Assembly (NCBI RefSeq): GCF_034427435.1
Contig: NZ_JAXQNP010000003.1
Location: 744,001 to 808,000, forward strand
DNA: 64,000 bases
Reading direction: 5' to 3'
Source of the DNA: Nitrospirillum sp034427435
Lineage (GTDB): Bacteria; Pseudomonadota; Alphaproteobacteria; Azospirillales; Azospirillaceae
The notes under the pieces are model-generated. The model had not been told where the DNA came from. It was given only the letters and a program-made list of their open reading frames with translations, and did no database searches. How positions within the stretch are numbered: the stretch's first letter is position 1; each line of letters starts with the position of its first letter. Positions 35,101-42,403 of this stretch are shown piece by piece. The position numbers were made by a program, and so were the translations under genes.

Positions 35101-35235
35101 CTGGGTATAGGAGCGGAAGGCGTATTCCTGGGCGGTCGCCGGGGACCACACGAAGCCCAGGCCCAAAATGAGAAAAAGCAGGACGGCCGCCCAGCGGTGC
35201 AGCCTTGGCCCCCCGGCGGTGGTGGCGGTTGCCAT
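32116..35235 (-). CDS. Beta-propeller sensor diguanylate cyclase (Reg_prop-Y_Y_Y-GGDEF)
   Basis: ATG 35235 gives 1,039 residues. A signal peptide/anchor (WAAVLLFLILGLGFVWSPAT) precedes a large periplasmic beta-propeller of repeats such as ALAQDSLGFLWVGTENGLYR, LTPSGVLWVGTTGGLYRWDG and DADGTLWVGTSKGLTHI (about 40-650). A Y_Y_Y domain follows with YRYRLNGLEGNWN and YSALPPGAYELEIVARNTAL, then one membrane helix (LFFAGAALCIVAVGVAI). The cytoplasmic GGDEF domain has the active site RYGGEEFLILLPG and upstream RSYD, an inhibitory-site RxxD, so it should make c-di-GMP with product inhibition. Ligand unknown. Confidence 0.9.
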   Translation of the reverse strand: MATATTAGGPRLHRWAAVLLFLILGLGFVWSPATAQEYAFRSYTQEDGLGNLSITALAQDSLGFLWVGTENGLYRFDGGKFQRFGPADGLKEPYVSAIHLTPSGVLWVGTTGGLYRWDGRRAFVPVTRDGRPVPVWQGQKLASLDASRLLVVGREELLVVEAERSASAADGPSWVARPYFTADQKAAQPALTRIQSVRVFGVGEQGGGDIWLGCAEALCEIRQGAVTLWGPDQGVPQDRWGGVLRDVDGTLWARGAHQLLALAPGATRFTAQLPQPSNRSTVRVFLPLLQDMDHAIVTFGDRGLSRLTRSGDGDTQPHWEEVSDANGLPAREVSALLVDHDGDLWIGSGGLGLTHWVGYRSWANWTVRQGLLHDSVWSFHRDSAGGLVIGTDAGLARLDDEDDGAPRLGPAPGGQPVRNHQVGALTLDKSGRLWGGTFSGLLFYQDAAKEGAEPPPAVIVGHLPLIFQLLVDDRGRLWVMTRKKGLFVVDRPDGPDPQVTPLGVALPIPPDSSISSGCQAPSGTLWFATEAGVLRYGEGKWTAPAIAGVASSTRFNVIACARDGSLWLGGETVRLAHLREPAGTAPDAVGTVLQPVGDITNDLVGDRQVLGVVEDRRGWIWLSTDSGVLVWNAGALRQFSHDSGLAWNDCNQSALMEDADGTLWVGTSKGLTHITRPDLLFNRPALVTRVTGIERNGVDLPLDGNFELPWDTSPLTFHLTTPSFRSRGAQIYRYRLNGLEGNWNVTATEEIRYSALPPGAYELEIVARNTALQAMAPSVLVPFTIRPPWWQTRLFFAGAALCIVAVGVAIYRWRSHADLERRRTLEILVEARTRELEASREQLRQLAMYDSLTRLWNRRAILDLLELELARRRDDGALTVVLADVDHFKRINDTHGHPAGDAVLVEVARRLSAAVRSYDAVGRYGGEEFLILLPGLGRNDCADVLNRLHDAIRQTPIPLGDGVPAAPHDDPEAEGQVPGVHVDAFGVSLTVTCSFGVISVGPGSAVPPLAEIIKRADQALYRAKHQGRNRVEYADGSPG

Positions 35236-35428
35236 GCTCACGATGGTGGCTGGATTCAAAACGATGCCTATGTCTGCCCCCGGCCATCCTCGAGGGTATT
35301 CCCCGGATGGCATACACCCCATGATCTGACGGGGTTGGGCGCGACAACGCAAGACCCTTTAGGGGCCTCACTGGCAAAGCGCCCCCATGCCCTGGGGGCG
35401 GGGCGGCCCAGGATCAGCCGGCGCCCTG

Positions 35429-35983
35429 TCAGCCGGCGCCCTTGCTCCGCAGTTCGCCGGGCATGACTTCGAACAGCTCAACCTTGAAGATCAGGGTGGC
35501 GCCCGGGGGAATGACCCCATCGCCCGAGCCCTTCTGGCCGTAGCCCATCTCCGCCGGGATGACCATTTCGATCTTGTCGCCGACATGCATGCGGGGGATC
35601 ACCTCGACCCAACCCTTCACCACCTTTTCCAGCGACATGACCGCCGTCTCATCCCGCTGGTAGGAGCTGTCAAAGACGGTGCCGTCGATCAACCGGCCTT
35701 CGTAATGGACGCGGATGCGGTTGCTGGGGCCGGGCTGCTGGCCGACCGCCGGTTCCTTCTTGCGCAGGAAGCGATAGGCCACGCCATTGGTGGACATTTC
35801 CACGCCCGGCTGCTTGGCGTAATCAAGGATGAACTGGTGCTGGGCGTCGACCTGACCACCGATGGCGGAGCGGGCGTTCAACGGCACCTGCGCCTGGGCA
35901 GTCCCGGCGGCGGCCCCGGCCAGGAACGGAAGGGCCAGCGTCGCCGCCAGCAGGGTGGAGTACATAAAGCTATGCCCGCGCAT
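35429..35983 (-). CDS. FKBP-type peptidyl-prolyl isomerase, exported
   Basis: ATG 35983 has AGGAG seven bases upstream. A signal peptide (MYSTLLAATLALPFLAGAAA) is followed by a dimerisation-type helix and the FKBP domain (about 85-178): IRVHYEGRLIDGTVFDSSYQ, VKGWVEVIPRMHVGDKIEMV, IPAEMGYGQKGSGDGVIPPG, ATLIFKVELFEV. These include the VHYEGRL..GTVFDSS and IPP-ATL-F-VEL core. It would accelerate proline isomerisation of envelope proteins. Monocistronic by appearance; the gene upstream on the same strand is 120 bp away. Confidence 0.9.
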   Translation of the reverse strand: MRGHSFMYSTLLAATLALPFLAGAAAGTAQAQVPLNARSAIGGQVDAQHQFILDYAKQPGVEMSTNGVAYRFLRKKEPAVGQQPGPSNRIRVHYEGRLIDGTVFDSSYQRDETAVMSLEKVVKGWVEVIPRMHVGDKIEMVIPAEMGYGQKGSGDGVIPPGATLIFKVELFEVMPGELRSKGAG

Positions 35984-36102
35984 CAAACCGCTCCTGCGAA
36001 ACCGGCCGCCCCGCCAGCCCCGCGATAGGGAGGCGTCAGGCGTATGGGCGCCGGTGTTTATACCCTGGACCGTGGCTTGCCCCCACCACGCGGGAATAAG
36101 GA

Positions 36103-36846
36103 TTACGGCTTGGGCGCGTCACCGCGCAAGCCTTCCGGCACGGGCGCGTCGATTGGGCCAAAATTCATCATGGTGTAGCCCTTGGGCAGCTCGAACAGGC
36201 CACCGTCCTGGCGCCCGCGCTTCAGGTTGGCAAGGTCCAGCCGGATGCTGACCGGACCGTCCCCGTCATTGGCCGTGCCCTCGACCCGCATGTAAATGCC
36301 ATCGGCGGTGGACCAGACCTGGCCCTCGAAACCGCCCCCCTGCTCATAGGTGCCGACGACACGGTAACGTACCACCGCCTCGCCCCCCAATGTCTCCCGC
36401 CCCAAGGCCTCGGCGTCCAGCTGGGACAGGCGCGTCAGGTCGGGCGCGGCCTCTGGGTCCTGGGGCGACAGGGGGGCCGCCATGTGCGACTCCGGTTGCA
36501 GCACGAACGCCGCGTCGCGATCGGGCCGCAGGATCAGGATGGTGCTGAGCCCGCCTTCCGTCATCTCCCGCCGTTCCCGCCCCTGGTCCCGGAAGACGCG
36601 AAGGTCCTGGCGCACGCCATTGACCGTCAAGGTCTCCGCCGCTTGATAGTCGCCACCCAACCGGGGAAGCCCCCCGGCCGGCAAGTCGCCCGCCGGCCGC
36701 GAGGGGGCCGGCTTGCCAGGTGCTGTATTTGAGCCAGGCGCCTTGGCCGCCGGGGCCGCCTGCGAAAACGCCGGCGACGGCAGCGCCAGGGGCACCAGCG
36801 CCAGGAGGGTGGCAGGCAGGAGAGCCGGGAGGAGTGGACGTCGCAT
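36103..36846 (-). CDS. Periplasmic protein, DUF4412/LolA-like
   Basis: ATG 36846 opens a signal peptide (LLPALLPATLLALVPLALPS). After a Pro/Ala linker, residues 65-235 are mostly beta: GLPRLGGDYQAAETLTVNGV, LRVFRDQGRERREMTEGGLS, TILILRPDRDAAFVLQPESH, GEAVVRYRVVGTYEQGGGFE, VWSTADGIYMRVEGTA and FELPKGYTMMNFG. Alternating strands with a RREM..G..TILILRPD core resemble DUF4412/LolA-like lipid-binding half barrels. The assignment is from pattern only. Confidence 0.6.
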   Translation of the reverse strand: MRRPLLPALLPATLLALVPLALPSPAFSQAAPAAKAPGSNTAPGKPAPSRPAGDLPAGGLPRLGGDYQAAETLTVNGVRQDLRVFRDQGRERREMTEGGLSTILILRPDRDAAFVLQPESHMAAPLSPQDPEAAPDLTRLSQLDAEALGRETLGGEAVVRYRVVGTYEQGGGFEGQVWSTADGIYMRVEGTANDGDGPVSIRLDLANLKRGRQDGGLFELPKGYTMMNFGPIDAPVPEGLRGDAPKP

Positions 36847-37033
36847 GGGCGGAATGCCCTTTCCGGTATGACGGGTTTGGACGGCGACCCTAGATCAGAT
36901 CGTCCGGCGGCGGAATTGCCTTTCAGCATGGTCGGGCTCGCGCGGCCCCTCCGGCGGGGGGCCAAGCCGGTGCCCAGCCGCCCCTTGCCCCACCCCGGCG
37001 TCCGGGTTATGCCCAGGGCATCATCCGGGCTAG

Positions 37034-38290
37034 GTGGGCGCGCATCCCTTGAACATCCTGATCATCGCCGCCGGATCGCATGGGGACGTCCTGCCCTTCG
37101 TCGCCCTGGGACGGGAATTGCAACGGCGCGGACACGCGCCGCACCTCTATGCCGCCGCGGTGTTCGAGACCGTGGCGCGTGAAGCGGGCCTGCGTTTCAC
37201 GGCGCTGGGCACGGCGGAATTTTACAACGCGCTGCTGCGCCATCCCAACCTGAACCGCCCGTTGCGATCACTGCGCGTCATGGCGCAGGCCATGGAACAG
37301 ACGGGAGAAGCGGCCTGGCCCCTGCTGGATGACGCCGTCATACCCGGGGAAACGCTGGTGGTCGGCAGCACGCTGGCCTTCGTCACCCGGTCGCTGGCGG
37401 AACGGCACGGCGTTCCGTCCGTCACGATTCACCTGGCCCCCGCCGCCCTGCGCAGCGAAAACACCCTGCCCGGTCCCGCGAACGGGGCCGCCCTTCCGCC
37501 CTGGCTGAAGCGCCTCTTCTGGCGCCTGGTCGACGCCCTGGTGGTGGCGCCCACTTTGGGCGCGGTGCTGAACCGCCACCGGCGCGCCATTGGCCTGGCG
37601 CCGGTGCGCCGGCCCATGGGGGCGTGGCTGAACCAGTCGGACCGGGTGATCGGGCTGTTTCCCGACTGGTTCGCGCCGCGCCAGCCGGACTGGCCGCCAA
37701 ATCTGGCCTTGACCGGCTTCCCCCTTTACGACGGCCTGCCGGGGGCGGAACTGTCCACGGAGCTGACGGACTTCCTGGCGGCGGGGCCGGCGCCCGTGGC
37801 TTTCACGTCCGGCACCGCCACGGCGCGGGCACTGGATTTCTTCACCACATCGGTCGCGGCCTGCCATCTGTCCGGCCACAGGGCCATCCTACTGACCCGC
37901 CATGCCGACCAGGTGCCGGCCCCCTTGCCAGCCGGTGTGATCCGGGTGGACTACGCCCCCTTCAGCCGGCTGCTGCCCCACTGCGCCGCCTTCGTCCACC
38001 ATGGCGGCATCGGCACCACCAGCCAGGCCCTGGCGGCGGGCGTGCCGCAACTGATCCGCCCCATGGCCCACGACCAGTTCGACAACGCCGCCCGCGCCGT
38101 GGCGCTGGGCGTGGCCACGCGGCTATCCACGCGGGACTATCGCCCGGCCGCCGTGGGCGCGGCGCTGACGCGCCTGACGACCGACGGGACCATAACGCGG
38201 CGGTGTGCCGAGGTGGCGGCCGGCTTCGGCGCCGGCACCGCCGTGGCGGAGGCTTGCGACCATATCCTGGCCTTGGCCCAGCGGCGCTAG
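37034..38290 (+). CDS. Glycosyltransferase, GT1/MGT-like
   Basis: GTG 37034 gives 418 residues; TTG 37049 is an alternative. The N-terminal Rossmann domain has LNILIIAAGSHGDVLPFVAL and GRELQRRGHAPHLYA, the sugar-acceptor half. The C-terminal half has APVAFTSGTATARA and FSRLLPHCAAFVHHGGIGTT followed by SQALAAGVPQLIRPMAHDQF, the nucleotide-sugar signature (H-GG-GT...P-L..P...DQ) of the UGT/erythromycin-type GT1 family. It probably glycosylates a lipid or secondary metabolite; the acceptor is unknown. Confidence 0.85.
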   Translation: MGAHPLNILIIAAGSHGDVLPFVALGRELQRRGHAPHLYAAAVFETVAREAGLRFTALGTAEFYNALLRHPNLNRPLRSLRVMAQAMEQTGEAAWPLLDDAVIPGETLVVGSTLAFVTRSLAERHGVPSVTIHLAPAALRSENTLPGPANGAALPPWLKRLFWRLVDALVVAPTLGAVLNRHRRAIGLAPVRRPMGAWLNQSDRVIGLFPDWFAPRQPDWPPNLALTGFPLYDGLPGAELSTELTDFLAAGPAPVAFTSGTATARALDFFTTSVAACHLSGHRAILLTRHADQVPAPLPAGVIRVDYAPFSRLLPHCAAFVHHGGIGTTSQALAAGVPQLIRPMAHDQFDNAARAVALGVATRLSTRDYRPAAVGAALTRLTTDGTITRRCAEVAAGFGAGTAVAEACDHILALAQRR

Positions 38291-38588
38291 CCGGCTGCCG
38301 GCGGCGGTCCATCCAAGATTGCAAGGCGCTCAAGCCTTTGACGGCGGCCCTGGTACGCCTGGCAAAGAGACAAGCTATCCCGGGGCGATGCTTGACAACC
38401 GTTTGGGCCCCTTCCAAAGTGCCGCGCGGCGCCGTTCAGAAGGGACGCGCCGGGGAGTGTTTTCATGTTCCCGGAATGGGCAGAATGCCCACCCGGCAGG
38501 ATTTCCTGACCGGCCACCGGATCGGAGGGGGCACTCTCCCGCGCCCTGTTTCCATCCTCCGCTCAACTTTTGGCTCTTGGGGGTTTGC

Positions 38589-38972
38589 GTGTCCTTGAAT
38601 ATCCAGGTCCTTGTCGTCGACGACTATGCGACGATGCGGCGCATCATCAGGAACCTGCTCACGCAGATCGGCTTCACCAAGATCGACGAGGCCGCCGACG
38701 GCGCCGAGGCCTTGGCCAAGCTGCGTGCGTCCAGCTTTGGCCTGGTCATCTCGGACTGGAACATGGAACCGATGACCGGCCTTCAACTTCTGAAGGAAGT
38801 GCGCGCCGACGTCCGCCTGAAGGGCACGCCCTTCATCATGGTGACCGCCGAGTCCAAGACCGAGAACGTGGTCGCCGCCAAGGAAGCCGGCGTCAACAAC
38901 TACATCGTGAAACCTTTTAACGCCGACACGCTGAAGAAAAAGATCGAGAGCGTCATCGGCGCGTTGGGGTGA
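38589..38972 (+). CDS. cheY: Chemotaxis response regulator CheY
   Basis: GTG 38589 is chosen: a GGGGG tract lies about six bases upstream and the product then has the standard 127-residue receiver. The acidic pair Asp11-Asp12 (VLVVDDYATMRRIIRNLL), phospho-acceptor Asp56 in VISDWNMEPMTGLQLL, Thr in MVTAESKTENV and Lys in NYIVKPFNADTLKKKI are all present. WNMEPMTGLQLL closely matches flagellar CheY. Its stop overlaps the cheZ start (TGATG). Phosphorylated CheY binds the flagellar switch. Confidence 0.92.
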   Translation: MSLNIQVLVVDDYATMRRIIRNLLTQIGFTKIDEAADGAEALAKLRASSFGLVISDWNMEPMTGLQLLKEVRADVRLKGTPFIMVTAESKTENVVAAKEAGVNNYIVKPFNADTLKKKIESVIGALG

Positions 38973-39847
38973 TGCCTGTGTCGGATTTCTTTTCCGACCT
39001 GTCTGACGAGGAATACGCCCGTATCGAGGACGCGCTGCAGTCCACGGCGCGTGGACGTGCTTTTCTGCGCATGCGGGACCGCCGGGGCCGCGTCGTCGCC
39101 ATTGACGACGTGCGCCGGCTGCTGAAGGAAGCCAAGACGGGGGGCGAGGTCGACAGCTCCGGCGCCCATATCCGCATCCTGCGACGCGAGTTGCAGGAAA
39201 TGGCGTCGCACATCGCCCAGACCCGGCGTGAGATCGCGGCCTTGAAGCCGGACGATCCCTCCGCCAACCGCATCATGCTGGCGACCGAGGAATTGGACGC
39301 CATCCTGCAAGCCACCGAGCATGCCACCACCGAGATCCTGAACGGTGCCGAGCGCATCCAGTCGGTGGCCGACCGCTTGCGCGGCGAGTCGCCGGCGGTG
39401 GCCGGAGAGCTGGATAACGAGGTCATGGAGATCATGACCGCATGCAGCTTCCAGGACATCACCGGCCAGCGCATGACCAAGGTCGTGAACACCATGCGCT
39501 ATATCGAGCGCCGGGTGCACACCATGATCGAGATCTGGGGGCTGGAGAGCGAGGCCGCCGAGGCCATCATGGACGACCCGCAGGATGTCCGGCCGGATTC
39601 GCACCTGATGCACGGACCGGCCCTGCGCGGCGGCATCGACCAAAACATGGTCGATGCGCTCATGGATGGCGGGTTCGCGCCCGTGGCGCCGGCCCCTCCC
39701 CCACCGCCGGCCCCTGTCGCGGCCCCCGCCCCGGTGCCGCCACCGCCGCCTCCCCCGCCACCGCCGCCCAAGCCCGCGAAAGCGCCGGAACCGCCCAGCA
39801 GTGACGGCAAGCTGAGCCAGAGCGCGGTGGACGATATGTTCCCGTGA
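38972..39847 (+). CDS. cheZ: CheY phosphatase CheZ
   Basis: ATG 38972 overlaps the cheY stop. The 291-residue protein has a long helical hairpin (RIMLATEELDAILQATEHAT through AVAGELDNEVMEIMTACSFQ) and the catalytic motif ACSFQDITGQRMTKVVNTM, whose Gln inserts into phospho-CheY. The C-terminal LSQSAVDDMFP resembles the CheY-binding tail of E. coli CheZ. Between them a Pro/Ala linker (about 235-275) contains long proline runs. It removes the phosphate from CheY-P and shortens tumbling signals. Confidence 0.92.
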   Translation: MPVSDFFSDLSDEEYARIEDALQSTARGRAFLRMRDRRGRVVAIDDVRRLLKEAKTGGEVDSSGAHIRILRRELQEMASHIAQTRREIAALKPDDPSANRIMLATEELDAILQATEHATTEILNGAERIQSVADRLRGESPAVAGELDNEVMEIMTACSFQDITGQRMTKVVNTMRYIERRVHTMIEIWGLESEAAEAIMDDPQDVRPDSHLMHGPALRGGIDQNMVDALMDGGFAPVAPAPPPPPAPVAAPAPVPPPPPPPPPPPKPAKAPEPPSSDGKLSQSAVDDMFP

Positions 39848-40079
39848 TACCGACACCCCCGGACGGCCAATCCGGGGGTTCGTTTTTTCCCCTGCAAAAG
39901 CCCCCGTGTGAAAGATCGGGGACGGACGACATAAGCGGGCGACAGCCCCATCGTCCTTTGCCATCCTGTCGGGGAATAATCTGGAGGGTTCGGCCGGCGA
40001 TCGGTTGGACTGGATTTCCCGAGGCTGGGATGGACAGGCGCGGATGAGGACATCCGGCATCAGCATCGCCCAAGGCGTG

Positions 40080-40799
40080 ATGGACCGCCGCCGCCTTCTG
40101 GGCCGCGGCATGGCCTGGGGCGCTGTCGCCATGGCCTCGATGGCCGGCAGCGGGGTGGCACAGCCCGGCGTCATCCGCATCGCCGGCAACCCCGCCTGGT
40201 ACCCCTACAGCTGGGAGGAGGGCGACCACCTGCGCGGCCTGGGGGTGGAGCGGGCGCAAGCCGCCCTGGGGCATATGGGCCTGCCCATCGCCCCGCTGGC
40301 GTTCGGCCGTTGGCAGCGTGCCCTGGCGGCACTGGCCCATGGCCAGGTGGACCTGCTGGTATCCGCCCTGTGGAACGCGGAGCGGACGGATCGCATGCTC
40401 TACACCGCGCCCTACGCCAACGACGAGGTCTGCGCCTTCGTCCGCCGCCAGGACCTGGGGGCCTATCGCGGCGTGGACGACCTGATGGGGCGCGTCGGTG
40501 TCGCCCCGCTGGGCAGCGCCTACGGCGCCGACATGGACGCGCTGGAGGCGCGCGGCCTGAATTTGGAGCGCAGCGGCACGGTGGAGGGCATGCTGCAGCG
40601 CGTCCGCTATGGCCGGGCGGATTTCTGCGTCCTGGTACGCCTCAACGGCCTGCACCTGCTGGACAAGCTGCGATTGGCGGAGGAGCTGACACCCCTGCCC
40701 TTCGCCCTGGCGGCGCTTCAGGTCCGCATGCTGATCCGCCGCGACGGCCCCCTCGCTGGTCGTCTGGATGCCCTCAACACCATCATCACCGAGGCCTAG
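40080..40799 (+). CDS. Periplasmic amino-acid-type solute-binding protein (SBP_bac_3)
   Basis: ATG 40080 (MDRRRLLGRGMAWGAVAMAS) gives a Tat-like leader; ATG 40044 upstream is an alternative. The mature protein of about 210 residues has VIRIAGNPAWYPYSWEEGDH, GLGVERAQAALGHMGLPIAP, FGRWQRALAALAHGQVDLLV, ERTDRMLYTAPYANDEVCAF and YGRADFCVLVRLNGLHLL, the layout of family 3 extracellular solute-binding proteins. No transporter genes are adjacent, so it may be a sensor or a stray component. Confidence 0.78.
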   Translation: MDRRRLLGRGMAWGAVAMASMAGSGVAQPGVIRIAGNPAWYPYSWEEGDHLRGLGVERAQAALGHMGLPIAPLAFGRWQRALAALAHGQVDLLVSALWNAERTDRMLYTAPYANDEVCAFVRRQDLGAYRGVDDLMGRVGVAPLGSAYGADMDALEARGLNLERSGTVEGMLQRVRYGRADFCVLVRLNGLHLLDKLRLAEELTPLPFALAALQVRMLIRRDGPLAGRLDALNTIITEA

Positions 40800-40877
40800 C
40801 GGATCGGCCCCCGCCTCGACCGGCCCGGACTGGCCTGGGCCGGAATGTCATGCATACTTGTCCCGGCGGCCACGATA

Positions 40878-40928
40878 CCTGTATTCTATTGGGGCCTGTA
40901 TTCTACTGGGGCTTGTATTCTCCGGGGG
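40878..40928. repeat. Three tandem 17-bp repeats, probable operator array
   Basis: Three contiguous copies of CyTGTATTCTayyGGGG lie at 40878-40894, 40895-40911 and 40912-40928, 43 bp before the membrane-protein gene. The period of 17 bp has no spacers. They probably bind the XRE protein encoded two genes on. Confidence 0.75.
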
Positions 40929-40970
40929 TTAGCCCCGCCCGCCAATGGGAACGCCGAACGGAAGACGCCC

Positions 40971-41393
40971 ATGCCCGGCAAACGTTATTTGATCGAGTTC
41001 GTCGTCGCCCTGCTGGCTTACGGCCTGCTGATGGCCCTGTCCCTGGTGGCGCTGAACAACGGCTGGGTCCAAGGGGGTATGCGAACGGTGGTCGCCATCG
41101 CCCCCATGGTGGCCTGCGTCGGCATCTGGGGGGCGGTGGTGCGCCATCTGAAGCGCAGCGGGCCCGAGGAAGGCCGGGTGCAGCTGATCGCCATCGGTTT
41201 CGCCTTCGCCGGCACGGCCCTGCTCACCTTCACCTACGGCTTCATGGAGTTCGCGGGCTTCCCGCGCCTGTCCATGTTCATGATGTGGCCTCTGATGGTG
41301 CTGCTGCTGGTCGTTGGCCAGTTCCTCGGCCGCTGGCTGCAGGGGACGGCGGACCGGGATGAGGCGGAGGGGGATGAGAATGACGATGAGTGA
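40971..41393 (+). CDS. Four-helix integral membrane protein
   Basis: ATG 40971 (MPGKRYLIEF) gives 140 residues with four predicted membrane helices: FVVALLAYGLLMALSLVAL, VVAIAPMVACVGIWGAVV, LIAIGFAFAGTALLTFTYGF and FMMWPLMVLLLVVGQFLG, and an acidic cytoplasmic tail (DRDEAEGDENDDE). It is followed 33 bases later by a small XRE gene on the same strand, an arrangement repeated by the pair at 46809-47440. Function unknown. Confidence 0.7.
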   Translation: MPGKRYLIEFVVALLAYGLLMALSLVALNNGWVQGGMRTVVAIAPMVACVGIWGAVVRHLKRSGPEEGRVQLIAIGFAFAGTALLTFTYGFMEFAGFPRLSMFMMWPLMVLLLVVGQFLGRWLQGTADRDEAEGDENDDE

Positions 41394-41426
41394 GCCCCCG
41401 AGCGGCCACCAAGGGAACCTGTCGTC

Positions 41427-41627
41427 ATGAACAACCGCCTGCGTGAGATGCGTGCCCGGTACGGGTGGACCCAGGCCGACCTGGCCCGCCGGCTGGAGGT
41501 GTCGCGCCAGACGGTCAACGCGCTGGAAACCGGGCGTTACGACCCCTCATTGCCCCTGGCCTTCAAGATCGGGCGGCTGTTCGGCCTGCCCATCGAAATG
41601 ATCTTCCGCGACGACACGGCGTCCTGA
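41427..41627 (+). CDS. Small XRE-family regulator
   Basis: The 66-residue protein is essentially one helix-turn-helix: MNNRLREMRARYGWTQADLA, RRLEVSRQTVNALETGRYDP, LAFKIGRLFGLPIEMIF. This YgzD/YozG-like single-domain type is often encoded next to a small multi-helix membrane protein. It probably represses its own operon through the tandem repeats at 40878-40928. Confidence 0.85.
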   Translation: MNNRLREMRARYGWTQADLARRLEVSRQTVNALETGRYDPSLPLAFKIGRLFGLPIEMIFRDDTAS

Positions 41628-41651
41628 CAGCCATCGTCCGGGTTTACGCCC

Positions 41652-42335
41652 TTACGCCAGGGCTTCGGCCACGGCCCGCAGCACGGCCGGGTTGCGGCAC
41701 ATGGTGACGTGGGCGCCGTCCACGGCCACCACGCGGCCGAAGGGTTCGGGCACCCAGCAGCTTTCCCAGGCGACGACGCCGTCATCGCGGCTGTAGATCG
41801 CCGTGGTCGGCATGGGCAGGGGCTGCGATAGCCGGCTGGGCTCTAGATCCTCGGCATAGTGCCGCGCCAGCAGGCGGATCAAGGGTTCCAAAGGGGTGGC
41901 GGTGGGCAGGCGTACGGGGCTGCCGATGGTGACCACCCGACGCACCTGGCTCGGACGCGCCTGCGCCAGATCCCGGGCCAGAAGGCCGCCCAGGCTGATA
42001 CCCACCAGATCGATGGGGCCGCCGCTGGCTTCAGATATCTCGTCCAAGCGGTGGCGCAGCCCGGCGCGGGCCGCCGCCGTGGGGCCGACGTTGAAGCCCT
42101 GCCGCCACGGGTGGGGGGTGTGGCCGCATCGGGCCAGGAAATGACGCAGGGGCTGGGTGAAGGGATCGGCGGTCAGGAAGGCGGGGATGACCAGGACGGT
42201 CCTGTCCCCCGTTGGCTCCGACGGCGGCGGGGCGGGGCGATAGGTCGGCAAGGACCAGAATTCCGCCCATAGGCCGCGAACGGGAGGACGGGGCAGCGCC
42301 CCGGACCGATCGAATACGCCCGTCAAATCCAGCAT
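41652..42335 (-). CDS. Alpha/beta hydrolase
   Basis: ATG 42335 is preferred because GAGG lies five bases upstream; 227 residues. The fold is marked by TVLVIPAFLTADPFTQPLRH, the nucleophile elbow DLVGISLGGLLARDLAQ, an acid residue in AIYSRDDGVVAWES, and a His in VVAVDGAHVTMCRNP near the C terminus. PAFLTADPFTQPLRHFLARC with HPW is a pattern common to lipase-like esterases. Substrate unknown. It is convergent with the XRE gene. Confidence 0.8.
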   Translation of the reverse strand: MLDLTGVFDRSGALPRPPVRGLWAEFWSLPTYRPAPPPSEPTGDRTVLVIPAFLTADPFTQPLRHFLARCGHTPHPWRQGFNVGPTAAARAGLRHRLDEISEASGGPIDLVGISLGGLLARDLAQARPSQVRRVVTIGSPVRLPTATPLEPLIRLLARHYAEDLEPSRLSQPLPMPTTAIYSRDDGVVAWESCWVPEPFGRVVAVDGAHVTMCRNPAVLRAVAEALA

Positions 42336-42403
42336 CGTCACCTCGCCCCGAAACGATGGGCGGAGAGGCGGGTGGTTTCAAGCGCTGACGCCCGCCCCTA
42401 ACC

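Noticed and set aside
40878..40928. Possible CRISPR array
   Set aside because: The three 17-bp units are directly contiguous, with no spacers and no cas genes nearby; an operator array fits better.
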